DNA of 64,000 nt, taken from positions 81,248,801 through 81,312,800 of the forward strand of contig NC_073694.1 of the NCBI RefSeq assembly GCF_029784165.1, given 5' to 3'. Shown here piece after piece: positions 37,621 through 49,570 of this stretch. How positions within the stretch are numbered: position 1 is the first letter of the stretch; the number at the start of each line of letters is the position of its first letter. The notes beneath the pieces were generated by a model. It saw only the letters and a list, made by a program, of their open reading frames with translations. It searched no databases and was not told the origin of the DNA. This stretch comes from Wyeomyia smithii. Lineage: Eukaryota > Arthropoda > Insecta > Diptera > Culicidae. Both the position numbers and the translations under genes were made by a program.

Positions 37621-38691
37621 TCCTATCCCCTTCCGCCTACATCCAACCAAACGACAAGAACACGTTAAGACCCCGGATCCGGAAACAGCAACTAGACCCG
37701 CACGATACTCTCAGGTCCCGAGGGAGACAACCCAATATGCCAGTCCGTAATATCTTGGCCCAGCAGCGGAACATATTCAATATGCTGCTTACCTATGGCG
37801 ATGGAAAACCATCAAACAACAAATCAGTGCTTTTCATGCAAAACATTCTAGCTTAAGTTAGATTTAGTTCCAGCTCGTAGTCGGCAGCGAGGATAAAAAA
37901 TTTGCTTTTAGTTATTAAGATACTTTAGAAAGTAAGCTACCAGATATAATTGGCGCCGTTAAACATTGAATTGTATTTGTGCCGTGTCAAATAAACTATA
38001 GATGAGGAAAAAAAAAACAGCTCATACACAGGTACACGGGTTGGCTAACGCCGAGTACGCACACGAATGGATGTGGAACGAAAAGAACGAAAGAACTGAT
38101 TCACTGATCTGGCAATCCGCTCGCAGGCTGATCAAAAGACTCAGTTCTTTGAAAGAGCGAAATCTTTCGCTCTCAGAAGAACTGGTTCTTAGGATGGCTC
38201 TTTTGTTCAGCTCGCAGGCAATCCGCTCGCGATCAGAAGATTTCGATCTTTTAAAGAACTGATTTTCTGATCAGCTCCCGAGCGGATTGTCTGCATAGAT
38301 TCGAAAGATCAGTTCTTTCGCTCTTTTCGTTCCACTTTTCGTGTGCGTCCCGGCGTTAGCCAGCCCATGTGCTGTGTGTGAACTGTGGCAAGTAGATTTT
38401 ATTTTTTATTTCCGCGGCTGGTGGATGGTTATGCAAGGGAGAGCAGGCAGCCGGCGGCAGCTATTTTCTGGGAGTTCTAAAGCAGTGTCGCACGTCGCTT
38501 TGCGCTTGGGGTGTAAAACATTCATATGGCTCTCGTTGCGGTGTCTGATCAACAAAATCAGCTTCAGCTTTTTGCTTGAAGTAAGGGGTGAGTTACCGCT
38601 CTTTGAAAAAGAGCGATAGATCACTCACTCACTTTGAAGAACCAGCTCTTTAGATCAGTTTGTGAGCGGATTGCCCACCTCTACTTTGTAC

Positions 38692-40447
38692 CAATTAGTA
38701 GAAAATACACGACTAGTTTGTGCTTGGTTAAACATTTAATGTCAAATACTCAAAATACTCGTAACGATGAAATCTTCTAAAACTAATGTTTTGAAATAAA
38801 TTACTATAACTTTCTTAGCCTCAATACTGAACTTTGAGTACTTTATGCGAACAATATACCTGCATGCTTTTTTATCCATACTTAACACAACAATGAATAC
38901 CACTCTTAATTTTTTGCAGACATTAAGATTTTGTGTTCGGTTCTGTTTTGGGTTTGAGATTGCAAAACAATAACAACAACAAACGTACCAACCGTGAAAC
39001 GTCACCCATGTACTGCCTCATACATAAGCGAACTTCATTCTCATTATAAAATTCACAATAATATGTGCATTTTTTTCAGTGTACCCATTTGGGTAATATT
39101 ATAGTCAAAAGTTATTCTTTTTCGAATGTCCTATAAAACAAAATCAGAAGTGGCGCTCCTAGCGGTCGAAAAGGTGACTTGCGCTTCTGTCATTTTCAAT
39201 GTATCTCCATGATTTCACGTAAGTGAACTGTATTGGTATTACAAGATATTTGGTACGAAGCCACCAAACAGCACAAAATTGGCATCGACCATCACGGTTT
39301 TGGCTCAAAGTTGGGGAAATTATTTATCTAGGCTCAGTTGAAACTATCCCGGTTTTGGTGTCGATTGTAACGCTCCCCGCTCTGTGGGACCCCTAATTTG
39401 TTGCAAAAAATGCATATTTTGTTCAAAACCTCGGTTTTCTTAGACTTAAGATGTCCGAAAAAACTGATAGATATGATTTCAAAAGAAAATAAACTAATCC
39501 AGAAAAAATGAAATTTTTGACCGGAAATGTTATCATACAGATTTCTTTCGTGTTTCAAAACTAAATTTACATTTTTTGGAAAATGCAGCCATTTTTGCAT
39601 TAATTTTGATAATTTTATCGTGTTTATTAAATAAATTCACAAAAGAAACAATTATCACCCCGTGGTAATCTGAGTCAGTCTCGAGATATACCGTTTTTAC
39701 GAAACCAGTTGTCAATTTCTCAATTTTTTATCAAACAATCGTATTTACTGGAAAACTTACTGGTGGTAAATGGCATGTGAACTAACAGAAAACCGCGATG
39801 GCAAGCGGTATTGCCAGTAAGGCACAAAATGTATTCAGTAACTTGAACAAATTCCTTTGAACTTAGAAATTTATTTTCCTTTTCGAAAAAAAATTGAACG
39901 CAATGGTTTGCAGCTGCCAAAGACTTTGTGTTCATTAATAGTTTTAATACAAACTTTTACTTGAAAATTTCTCATGGGGTATTGCCCCTTGCATGACTAT
40001 TTAAATTTCTGTGATAATCATTCCTTGTCAAATTTCTTATTTCGCTCTCTCAAACTGACAGCCTAGTGGTGCAGCGGTAGTTTTGTTTGCTTCACTGTTT
40101 GTTTAAGTAGTTCATTAGCAACATGTAATATATTTTGTGAGCAAGCTGTAAATGAAAATTATATTAATTATATGTTTAATTGGTTTAATTATTCAAAACT
40201 TCAAGTGCACATTATTGAATGAGTGATACTGAGTATCGATACTTTTGAATCAAGGTACATTTTCAATTATCATAGTATCGTGGTATCATAAAATTGATAT
40301 TTATCGGTATCAAGCACTGAGCATTTTTCGAGTGATTTCTTATTAACCTGCCATCGTAGCAGTCATAATGAAGTATCTTTGTCGATATACCTACTAGAAT
40401 ATTCCTGTCTGTCGTTTCGATATCCCTAGTATCGATAACTATCGCCC
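38692..40447. other. AT-rich non-coding DNA
   Basis: No gene is supported. Bases 39815-39910 resemble 4385-4470, a worn dispersed repeat. Confidence 0.4.
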
Positions 40448-41415
40448 ATAGACCTTCCTATTTGCGCTTATATTAGTGATCGATTTCACTAATACAAGTT
40501 TTATTTTTGGTTGCAAATAATCAAAAAAATTCCTCCTGCCCCGAACTTTTATTCAAGTTGTAAGCCGATTTTTAGTTTTATTTCATCTATTTTTCCACTA
40601 AAACATAGTTTGTTAAAACAGGTAACACTACTGAACTAGGATTCATTAGTGAAATATTTTTCGAAATTGAATATCAGCTGATTTTTTGGTTGAAAACAAA
40701 TCGATTTTATAAGGATACACGACAAAGCCTGTATTGGTGAGATCTGGCGTAGAAAGCTCTATAGACCTTTCTATCTGCGCTAGTGTTAGTGATCGATTCC
40801 ACCAATACAAGGTTTATTTTTGGTTGCAAATAATCAACACGCTGGTGGTAACAAAAAATTTCCTCCTGCCCCGAACTTGTATTCAAGTTGTAAGCCGATT
40901 TTTAGTTTTATTTCATCTATTTTTCCACTAAAACAAAGTTTGTTAAAACAGGTAACACTAATAAACTAGGATTCATAAGTGAAATATTTTTCGAAATTGA
41001 ATGTCAGCTGATTTTTTGGTTGAAAACAAATCGATTTTATAAGGATACTCGAATAAGCCTGTATTGGTAAGATCTGGCTTAGAAAGCTTTATAGACCTTC
41101 CTATCTGCGCTTGTATTAGTGGTCGATTTCACTAATACAAGTTTTATTTTTGGTCGCAAATAATGTGGTAGTAACAAAAAATTTCCTCCTGTCCCGAACT
41201 TTTATTCAAGTTGTAAGCCGATTTTAAGTTTTATTTCATCTATTTTTCCACTAAAACAAAGTTTGTTAAAACAGGTAACACTAATGAACTAGGATTCATA
41301 AGTGAAATATTTTTCGAAATTGAATATCAGCTGATTTTCTGGTTGAAAACGAATCGATTTTATAAGGCTACACGACTAAGCCTGTATTGGTGAGATCTGG
41401 CGTAGAAAGCTCTAT
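40448..41415 (+). repeat. Three tandem copies of a 313-330 bp unit
   Basis: Units begin ATAGACCTTCCTAT at 40448, 40761 (ATAGACCTTTCTAT) and 41091. Each holds the near-palindrome ATTAGTGATCGATTTCACTA, a CTGCCCCGAAC-like block, a TTCAAGTTGTAAGCCG block and ends with AGATCTGG-GTAGAAAGC. The copies are closely similar. Some lack about 15 bases around AATCAACACGCTGG. A diverged single unit lies inverted at 25519-25855. Confidence 0.88.
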
Positions 41416-41967
41416 AACTGCGGAATCGTGTGCGAGATGCGACTGTGACAATCGTGTATTACGGGGTTGTCCAAACTGGTGCGAAAGTCGCAATATACAA
41501 AAAACCAAGCAAAAAGACGGGGCGGTAAAAATGGTTTAAAAAAAACGGTAGAAACAAAACGGTACGTTTGTTAAGCCTATTACACAATAGTGACGTTGTG
41601 CATGTATTTTTGTAACGCGATTTGCGTATAGGATTAAAAACGAATCAAACTTAAAAAAAAAAAATTTCCTTCAACAAACTTCGCAGCAATTGTGATTCAT
41701 TTTTCCTATCAGAATATTACTTTTAAAAATAATATCAATTTGAATTGGTATAAGAGTTTACCCAGGTTATAAAAAATATTTATTTACATTTACGACAAAA
41801 TTTTAATTTTCTCTGATTCTTCAAAATCATTTCAGTTTTCAGCGTTGAAATGTTAGGGTAAATAACGGCTTAAGCAGTGGCGTCTATTTCAATCAGTCCA
41901 AGAAAACGAGCCTCAAACTCTTGAAATTTGATCAAAATCGACCAGTTCAATGACGGAAACTAATGTC

Positions 41968-42383
41968 GTTTTCGTGTTCGCGGTGTAGCTACACTTGGAC
42001 TACACTTTTGACACCGGAAATGTTTTATTTCATATTCCGGACTACACTTTTTGTTTCTCTGAATACACTTTTTCTGTCCCGGACTACACCCGAAAAAAGC
42101 AGAGTGTACTGTAGGGAGTTACCAACACATTCACACGTATGTGTCAAAACTGGTTTGTTTTGGTTCTCGATCCACGTGGTAAAGTGTCAGGTAAATTTTT
42201 TTCCAGTGCGAGATGAACATATGAAATGGAAACGAGGCAAAATGACGATGGCGATAATGACCAAAATAAAACAAATTTACAGCTATCCCTATTATTACGC
42301 ATACCAATGCAACTACACTAAAGATGTTGTATTTCAAGTTGCAAAGTGTAGTCCGGAAAAGTGTAGCTACACCGCGAAAACGA
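41968..42383. mobile_element. MITE with CGTTTTCG-GGTGTAGCTACAC ends
   Basis: GCGGTGTAGCTACACTT near 41979 is mirrored by AAGTGTAGCTACACCGC near 42358. The outer CGTTTTCG and inner GGACTACACTTT motifs are also paired. GACTACAC motifs recur in the interior. The arms contain the short palindrome GTGTAGCTACAC. No transposase is visible. Confidence 0.7.
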
Positions 42384-42442
42384 ATTCAACAAAAAACTCT
42401 GGTTATCAAGCTGTGTTATGAATCTATAAAGTACCTTTTATC

Positions 42443-42474
42443 AGTGCGTCTTGAGCTGCCCGACAGATCAGACG
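42443..42474 (+). promoter_or_regulatory. Internal promoter of the Jockey LINE (Inr + DPE)
   Basis: TCAGTG gives A+1 at 42443. AGACG lies exactly at +28 to +32 (42470-42474), matching the DPE consensus. The match in register supports the placed 5' end as full length. Confidence 0.65.
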
Positions 42475-42660
42475 TATTTTCGGTTGCTTGTGGACTGGTC
42501 TTTGACTGCCTATAGCTTCAAAGATTGTGTTTTGCCAGTGTGTCTTTTAAAGATTACCTGGAAGTTAACTTACATCAGTCTTTCTCAAGACTACCTATTT
42601 CTTTCTTTCTCAATACATGCAATTTGATATTATTTTTGAACTTTTTTCGTATCACCTGAA

Positions 42661-43833
42661 ATGGCAGGACGGAAAAAGAAACCACGCATCGCTACGGGGA
42701 GGAAAAGAGAGGCATCTCTTTCTGAAACTAGCTTATGCAGTGAAAATTTATATGATATTCTGCCTGAGCAAGAAGCCGGCGAAATTGAAATGTTCGAAAG
42801 TAAAACTATTCAAAGTGAAATTTCTGTAAAAAAGAAGAAAGTTCCACCTATTGTGGTAACTATTTCTTCTGAATTTAATATTTTTAAAAGAGAACTTTCT
42901 ACGTTTCTCTCCGACGTCAAAGTTACTTATCAAATTGGCCGAAGAGGCGAATGCCGTTTACTGGCCCAAACATTGAAAGATTGGAATCGTCTTATTCAGT
43001 ATTTAACTGAAAAGATGTATAAATTTTTTACGTATGATACGAAGAGCGCCAAGCCGTTCAAGGTCGTATTGAAAGGTCTCACCAACGATCAAACCGTTGA
43101 TGAGATCAAAATTACTTTGACAGAATTACTTGGTATAGCCCCTACCCAAGTAATTCTGATGAAACAAAAATCACGAGGCGAAAACAGTCAGCGAACTGGA
43201 ATTTCCCTTGTAAATTATTTAATTCATTTTAACCGTAGTGAGGTTAATAACTTGAATTTTTTTGAAAAAGCACATGCTTTATATAACGTGCGTGTAAAAT
43301 GGGAGTTATATCGAAAGTTTGGCGGAGGTGAAAAGCATATCACCCAATGCCGTGTTTGCCAACGTTATGGCCATGGTTCAAAGTTTTGTAACATGGACCA
43401 AAAATGCCTCATTTGTGGAGACTCTTCTCACAAAAAGGACACATGTCCTGTGAAAGAGAGTAAAAATTTTCGCTGTGCGACTTGTAACGGCAACCATATG
43501 TCGAATTTTTATCAATGCCCAGCCCGTTTAGCAATTGTTAAGGCAAGGCAAGGTAAACAAAATTCAAAACAAAATTCTCCAAGCGTACCAGTGACGCATA
43601 GTTTACCTATTCCTTTGCATACCCATTTAACTTATGCACAGGTTACAGGTAGTTCTAACATTATACCGCCTAGTGTTGGTAGTTCGAAAATGACCGTTAA
43701 TATGGGTAATCAAAACACGCTAGAAAATAATTGTACACTTATTACCCCAGCTAATATTGCTACCGAAAATATTTTTTCTAATGTCAACTGCCTGGGGCCT
43801 ATTACGGCAGGTAAACTTTCTTTTTTGCATTAG
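42661..43833 (+). CDS. Jockey LINE ORF1 (gag-like nucleic-acid binding)
   Basis: An intact 390-residue frame starting MAGRKKKPRIATGRKREAS, a basic and probably nuclear-targeting N-terminus. The middle (VVLKGLTNDQTVDEIKITL) resembles the RRM-like fold of Jockey ORF1s. Three zinc knuckles then follow: CRVCQRYGHGSKFC, CLICGDSSHKKDTC and CATCNGNHMSNFYQC. The C-terminal tail is Ser/Thr/Asn-rich. It would package Jockey RNA into ribonucleoprotein. ORF2 begins about 110 bases downstream. There are no lesions. Confidence 0.9.
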   Translation: MAGRKKKPRIATGRKREASLSETSLCSENLYDILPEQEAGEIEMFESKTIQSEISVKKKKVPPIVVTISSEFNIFKRELSTFLSDVKVTYQIGRRGECRLLAQTLKDWNRLIQYLTEKMYKFFTYDTKSAKPFKVVLKGLTNDQTVDEIKITLTELLGIAPTQVILMKQKSRGENSQRTGISLVNYLIHFNRSEVNNLNFFEKAHALYNVRVKWELYRKFGGGEKHITQCRVCQRYGHGSKFCNMDQKCLICGDSSHKKDTCPVKESKNFRCATCNGNHMSNFYQCPARLAIVKARQGKQNSKQNSPSVPVTHSLPIPLHTHLTYAQVTGSSNIIPPSVGSSKMTVNMGNQNTLENNCTLITPANIATENIFSNVNCLGPITAGKLSFLH

Positions 43834-43942
43834 GCAATGTTCGATCTTATGAACGCCATGTTGCAGGCAAAATCAATGTTTGAAGCCATTCAAATAGGCA
43901 CAAATTTTACTAATAAAATTGTTTCTAATTTAAAATTTAGCA

Positions 43943-46700
43943 ATGATTTTAAATAAAACAATTAAAATATTAAATTGGAATGCTCGCTCATTGAAGGCCA
44001 ATGAGAATGAGCTTTTTAATTTTTTAACAGTAAATAATGTGCATATTGCAATTATTACTGAAACATTTTTGAAACCTAACATAAAATTAAAATATTTTCC
44101 CAATTACGTGGTTCATAGATATGATAGGATTCAGGGTTCCGGCGGTGGAGTTGCAATTGTTATTCATCGCCGAATCAAACATCGTGCTCTTCCCCATCTT
44201 GAGACGAAAGTTATTGAAACTTTGGGAATTGAAGTTCAAACTGAACTTGGGATTTTATTTATTGCCGCAGCATATTTACCATTTCAATGCACACGCGAGC
44301 ACAAAAATTATTTTGCAGGTGATTTACAAAAACTCACCCGAAATCGTTCGAAATTTTTTATAATCGGCGATTTTAACGCTAAACATCGTTCATGGAATAA
44401 TTCTCAAAGTAATTCCAATGGCAAAATTTTATTCAATGATTGTTCTTCAGGATACTATTCTATTTTGTCTCCGAATAGTCCTACATGCTTTTCTTCTGTA
44501 AGAAACCCATCAACAATTGATTTGGTGCTTACAGATCAAAGTCATGTATGTAGTGATTCGATCACACATGCTGACTTTGATTCTGACCATCTTCCAATAA
44601 CTTTTTCTTTATCACATGAATCAGTTTTAAACCCTATGAGCTCTGTTTTTAATTATAACAAGGCTAATTGGGAAAGATACAAAACTCATATTGAGAGAAA
44701 TTTCAATAATGAGCTTGATTTGCAAAACGAAGTGAATATTGATTCCGCTTTGGAAGCATTAAAATGTGCAATTGTTGATGCCAGGAATTATTCTGTTCCA
44801 AAGGCTCAAGTGAAATTTGATTCACCAATAATTGACAAAAATCTTCAACTTCTAATTCGTTTGAAAAATGTCCACAGACGCCAATATCAACGTTCTCGTG
44901 ACCCTGTTTTTAGAACTATTTATAAAGATTTACAGAAAGAGATTAAACATAGATTTACTCTTCTGAGAAATCAAAATTTTGAGACTAAAGTTGAAAAATT
45001 GAAACCATATTCAAAACCCTTTTGGAAGCTCGAAGATTCTTAAGAAACCTTCAAAGCCTATTCCAGTTTTAAAAGATGGTAAACGTTTTCTTGTATCCAA
45101 TGAACAAAAGGCTCAAAGACTTGCACAGCAGTTTGAGAGTGTTCATAACTCAAATTTGAATTTTGTGAGTCCAATTGAAAATGAAGTCACAAGTCAATTT
45201 GATTTAATTTCTTCCCAGAATTTTTTACCTGCAGAAATAATTGAAACTAACTTAAATGAGATAAAATCAGTTATTAAAAATTTCAAAAATATGAAAGCAC
45301 CTGGTGACGATGGAATCTTTAATATACTAATCAAACATCTCCCTGAGAGCACAATGGAATTTTTAGTGAAAATTTTCAATTGCTGCTTCAAAACTGCATA
45401 TTTTCCCAAATTATGGAAAAATGCAAAAATTACTCCAATTTTAAAACCGGTTAAGAACCCAGCTGAAGTTTCAAGTTATCGACCAATCAGTTTGCTTTCT
45501 TCAATAAGTAAACTGTTTGAGAGAATTATTCTTAACAGAATGATGTCACACATCAACGAAAATTCAATTTTTGCATATGAACAGTTTGGATTTCGCCATG
45601 GGCATTCCACAACTCATCAATTGCTCAGAGTTACTAATATTATACGAGCTAACAAATCTGAAGGTTATTCCACTGGAGCTGCTCTTTTAGACATAGAAAA
45701 AGCATTCGACAGTGTTTGGAATAAAGGTTTGATTGCGAAATTGCAAACTTTTAATTTTCCAATTTTCCAAATCAAAATTTTAAAAAATTATCTTACTGAT
45801 CGAACTCTGCGGGTTGTCTATCAGAATTCAAAATCTGATAGATTTCCTGTCAGAGCAGGTGTACCTCAAGGTTCAGTCTTGGGTCCAGTCCTGTACAATA
45901 TATTCACTTCAGATCTTCCTGATTTGCCTCCAGGATGCACAAAGTCATTGTTCTGCGATGACACAAGCATTTCCGTAAAAGGAAAAAGTCTTCGTGTCAT
46001 ATGCGGTCGATTGCAGAAAAGTTTAGATATTTTTTCTTCCTACTTGCAAAAGTGGAAAATCTCTTCCAATGCTTCTAAAACTCAAATGATAATTTTTCCG
46101 CATAATCCTAGGGCTTCTTTCCTCAAGCCAAACAATAATCACGTTGTCAAGATGAATGGGGTTATTTTAAGATGGTCCGACAAGGTTCCCTTGTAACAAT
46201 ATTGGTTTTATCAAAGTTTTATAGCGCTCAATACAGCCAAAACAGCGCTATAAAACTTTGATAAAACCAGTTTTGTTACTTGGGTTAAGTACTTGGGACT
46301 AATTTATGATAAAAAACTTATTTTCAAAGAGCACATTGAGAGTATACAAGCCAAGTGCATCAAATATACGAGATGTTTATATCCTCTCATTAACAGGAAT
46401 TCTAAACTTTGTTTGAAGAACAAACTTTTGATTTACAAACAAATTTTTAGACCAGCAATGCTTTATGCTGTACCGATCTGGTCAAGTTGCTGTTCAACAA
46501 GGAAGAAAACGCTCCAAAGGATTCAGAATAAAATTCTGAAAATGATTTTGAAGCGTCCTCCTTGGTTTGGTACACTCGAATTACATAGACTTACTGGTGT
46601 TGAACCATTAGAAGCTATGTCAAAAAAAATTATTAACAATTTTCGACAAAAATCGTTGCAATCCTCAATTGCTACGATAAGCTCTCTTTATAGCCAATAA
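43943..46700 (+). pseudogene. Jockey LINE ORF2 (endonuclease + RT), broken twice
   Basis: The first part (43943-45043) holds the AP-like endonuclease: ILNWNARSLKANE, FIIGDFNAKHRSWN and DSDHLPITFS. A one- or two-base indel near 45025-45040 shifts the frame. The next frame, open from about 45030 to 46196, carries the RT: SYRPISLLSSISKLFERII, AALLDIEKAFDSVW, AGVPQGSVLGPVLYN and a box reading FCDD. At 46188 a 96-bp MITE brings in a stop codon. The remainder (46293-46700) encodes IESIQAKCIKYTRCLYP through SLYSQ. No RNase H is present, as in other Jockeys. The FCDD variant is shared with the copy at 9944-10110, so it is probably the family state. Confidence 0.9.
46188..46283. mobile_element. 96-bp hairpin MITE, GTT duplication
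   Basis: CCCTTGTAACAATATTGG is paired with an inverted end of TTTTGTTACTTGG, and the inner 25-base stem GGTTTTATCAAAGTTTTATA...GCGCT is perfect. GTT is duplicated (46185-46187 and 46284-46286); both other Jockey contexts read AAGGTTAAGTAC without it. It inserted in the LINE after the LINE landed. Confidence 0.88.
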
Positions 46701-47111
46701 GTTAGTTGTAAGTTTACTTCCCCTCTTCTGACAAGTAGGTTTAAATCCCTACGAATGATAAGTCCTAATTGCGAGAGCAAACAAATCCTAATAATTAAAA
46801 TTACAAATTCCTAACAGTGTTGAGAAGTCACCATTTGTGATTGGACACACATACTCATTATTTACTAATATTTATCATAAATACTTAAGCTACTAACAAA
46901 TCCCCCCTTTAAAAAAAAAGTACCTTTTATCACAGAGAAATCTTTGAATAAACATCAATCAAAAAAAAAATCAACCTAAATTGTCGCCATTCAGGTGCCC
47001 TTTTGGGTACTGAAGGAAATTCCCAGCAGAACAGATGCAAACTGTTCAAAGTTGGTTCGGAATAACTTCAATTTATTATTTTTTTTTTCAACTCCGATAT
47101 TTATTTAGGTA

Positions 47112-47295
47112 CGTTTTCGGTTTAAGTTTGCTTCGAGTTTTCGTTAGTAAAGCTAGGCTTATTGAGAGTAGATCCTTTGCTATTGGATCAAATGTTACTG
47201 TGTTTGTTTCGTAGCCAAACCCAATAGCAACGGATCTACTCTCAATAAGCTTAGCTTTACTAACGAAAACTAGACGCATACTTAAACCGAAAACG
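47112..47295. mobile_element. 184-bp palindromic MITE, TA duplication
   Basis: CGTTTTCGGTTTAAG at the left mirrors CTTAAACCGAAAACG at the right, with TA on each side. The arms (including TTGAGAGTAGATCC) pair along almost the whole length around a loop at about 47196-47215. Confidence 0.8.
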
Positions 47296-49570
47296 TATGC
47301 TGATTCGGAAAGTTGCATATTCTTTGGGGATTTTAATGTTTCGAATCACAAAACTATTACAAAAAACGTGAAACTCAAACAAATTCTTCAAAAACCCGTA
47401 AATTTCCAAAAAAAATTTGTTTCTTCTAAGTTACATAAAAGTTTCTAATCTAAAACTTTGTCGAAAACTGCAGAGTAGGGCGCCAGCCAAAATGGTCATC
47501 TCGAATTTCAAAAAAAAAAACGCTATACAAAATGTTCACCTCCTCGAAAAAACACCCTGTACCAAATTTCAGCTCAATCGGACTTAAAATGGGGTGGCGC
47601 AAAGCGATTGAAGTTTGGCCTTTTCAAAAACTGGAAAATCACCCAAGGGGCCCCTCCTTGGGAACGTGAAATTTCGGATTTCGAATTTTTTTTGATGCCA
47701 AATGACTTAAAAACGCATGAAACGTCGAGAATTGGTGTAATCTGAAATAAATTTTTTTTTTTAAATTTTCTCTCTGGGACTTAGTCGTTTTTTCAATTGT
47801 GGAAGGCTGAGTTCAGAATGTTTAGAATTTATTTAATGAAATTGATCACAAGTCTCTCGAAATAGCCTGTATAATGATATACACTAAAACTAGCATCGAA
47901 TTCATTAGGGTGGTTCATAATATTGTGAAAAATTAGTATAAAATAAAAAAAAACAATTCGGTTCATTTGATTGGTGTGATGTCTTCGACAAAGTTGTAGA
48001 TAATAATTATGTTTTTCCAAAAAAATTACACTTAAAAGAATTATTTATTCAAAAAAAAAAGTTAGAATAAAAATTAAAAATAATCATTTAAAAGAGCTCA
48101 TTTTCTAAAAATCTGATTTAAAACAACTACAAAAGACTTCTTAAACAATGAAACCAGTCCGATCATTTAGAAATCAAGAAAAAAATATAATTTTTGAAAA
48201 AAAAATTTTTTTTTAAAAGGCATATTCTACTTTTGGAAAAACAAAATATTATCTACAACTTTGCCGAAGACACTGTGCCAATCAAACAAACCATTTCGAC
48301 TGTAGACATATTTTTAATTTCCAATAGAGCACTATGAGAAATTAAGAATAATTTTTACAGTCAAAACGGTTTGTTTATATGGCATAATGTATCTGGCAAA
48401 GGTGTAAATAATAACTTTGTTCTTCCAAAAGAAATGTACTCTGTGAAAAAAAAAATAATTTAAAAAAAATTCTTTTTCTGATTTTTCCATGACCGGTTTC
48501 GTTGTTCAGGTAATCTTTCGCAGTTTTTATGAAAAAAATCAGGTTTTTCAAATAGGCTGTTTTGGATATTTTAACTTTCTCTTAATTTTTTTCAAAAAAT
48601 TAATAATTTGTTTTTAGAGTGTATTTTTTTTTTTTGAAAGACACTACTATTATCCACAACTTTTCCGAAGACGTCACACCGCTCAAACGAACCGTGTTGG
48701 CTCTAAAAATATTTATAATCATGAATACCTATCCGAAATAGCATTTTCCAATATCTTTTTTTTTTTCAAACGTGTATGCAAAGTTTCAGTCAATGGGCAC
48801 GTTCACGTTCTAATGATGTAAACTTGACAGAAAATGTATGGTCGAACTGTCAAAACGACGCAAACCCAGAAACAACGAGTCAATTGTGTTGCGTATCTGA
48901 TTGAGATCCCTATACTCTCATTATCACTGAATAACATCGATACAGTCTATTGTCCGATTATATAAGCCAGAGCACTGTGTGTTCGTTCAAGTGTTGGCAA
49001 AGTACATTATTGTGGTAAATGAAACGAATAATTTGTCTGGTACAACATTCGAAAGAACTAGTACAAGTGTCCTAGAGAGTAGGTTTTTCAAACAAAATTT
49101 AAAAAAAACATATTCCATCAGTTTCCACCGTTTCATGTACTTTTAAGACACTTGGAATCGAAAACATTTTTCAAATATTCAAATTCCATGTACCTCCCGT
49201 GTGTGATTTTGCAAATAACATGAAAGCATTCAACATTTTCCGCGAGACAATCTTAATTTTTGTCGAGATAATTATTTTTGCATGAAGTAGTTTTTTAAAA
49301 CATTTTGTAAATTTGTTTTATAATATCTTGCCATTTTACATGGTATTTTTCCCAACTCAACATTGTCACCCTAACGACAATGATATAACAAATATTATGC
49401 TTTCAGGAATTTTTCTATTTGTATATACCGTTCCGATAATTATAAATACACTCACGATCAACCGTCATTTCAAATAACGTGCAGTATTCAACCAAACGTT
49501 GGCTGCGTCCTGTTGTTGACATCTGAAAGAAACAGATGCTGTCGTTTTTTCTAACATTTAGTGCGAAATT

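Larger units (their letters stand above)
32136..38015 (+). mobile_element. Essentially full-length I-clade LINE, 5.9 kb
   Basis: The 15-bp direct repeat AACAGCTCATACACA is at 32121-32135 and 38016-38030, exactly bordering the element. It starts CATTCCGCGTCG, has two ORFs in order, and ends in AATAAACTATAGATGAGG plus a short A tail. The EN-RT-RNase H arrangement and a separate zinc-knuckle ORF1 fit the I clade. It inserted into the left part of a hAT element. A single stop codon in ORF1 is the only clear lesion, so the insertion looks young. Confidence 0.9.
31764..38683. mobile_element. Non-autonomous hAT element, split by a LINE
   Basis: TAGAGGTGGG at 31764 and CCCACCTCTA ending at 38683 are perfect 10-base ends. 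They are flanked by CTTTGTAC on both sides (31756-31763 and 38684-38691), an 8-bp duplication that fits the hAT preference NTNNNNAN. Without the LINE and its duplicated target the element is about 1.0 kb. It is rich in subterminal GAGCGG, GATCAG and TTCTTTCGCTC motifs, likely transposase-binding repeats. No transposase is encoded. Confidence 0.88.
42443..46919 (+). mobile_element. Full-length Jockey-clade LINE
   Basis: The 13-bp direct repeat GTACCTTTTATCA is at 42431-42443 and 46920-46932; the exact 5' base is ambiguous because CA is shared. ORF1 and ORF2 lie in order. The 3' UTR ends CCCCCCTTT plus an A run. Two other copies in the window (5053-10114 and 55985-56511) share its 3' part. It lacks RNase H, as expected for Jockey. 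A frameshift and a MITE in ORF2 disable it. Confidence 0.9.

Noticed and set aside
40448..41415. CRISPR-like array
   Set aside because: Units are long, contiguous and without unique spacers; a eukaryotic tandem repeat.
41963..42421. 152-residue frame
   Set aside because: Lies wholly across the GTGTAGCTACAC MITE and its inverted ends; no conserved motif.
42443..46919. Endogenous retrovirus
   Set aside because: No long terminal repeats, protease, integrase or envelope; poly(A) tail and variable-length target duplications mark a LINE.
48959..49060. TATATAAG near 48959 as the GGT-B promoter with ATG at 49019
   Set aside because: The initiator match is poor, the following short frame has no good donor in the required phase, and it sits inside the inverted-repeat composite.
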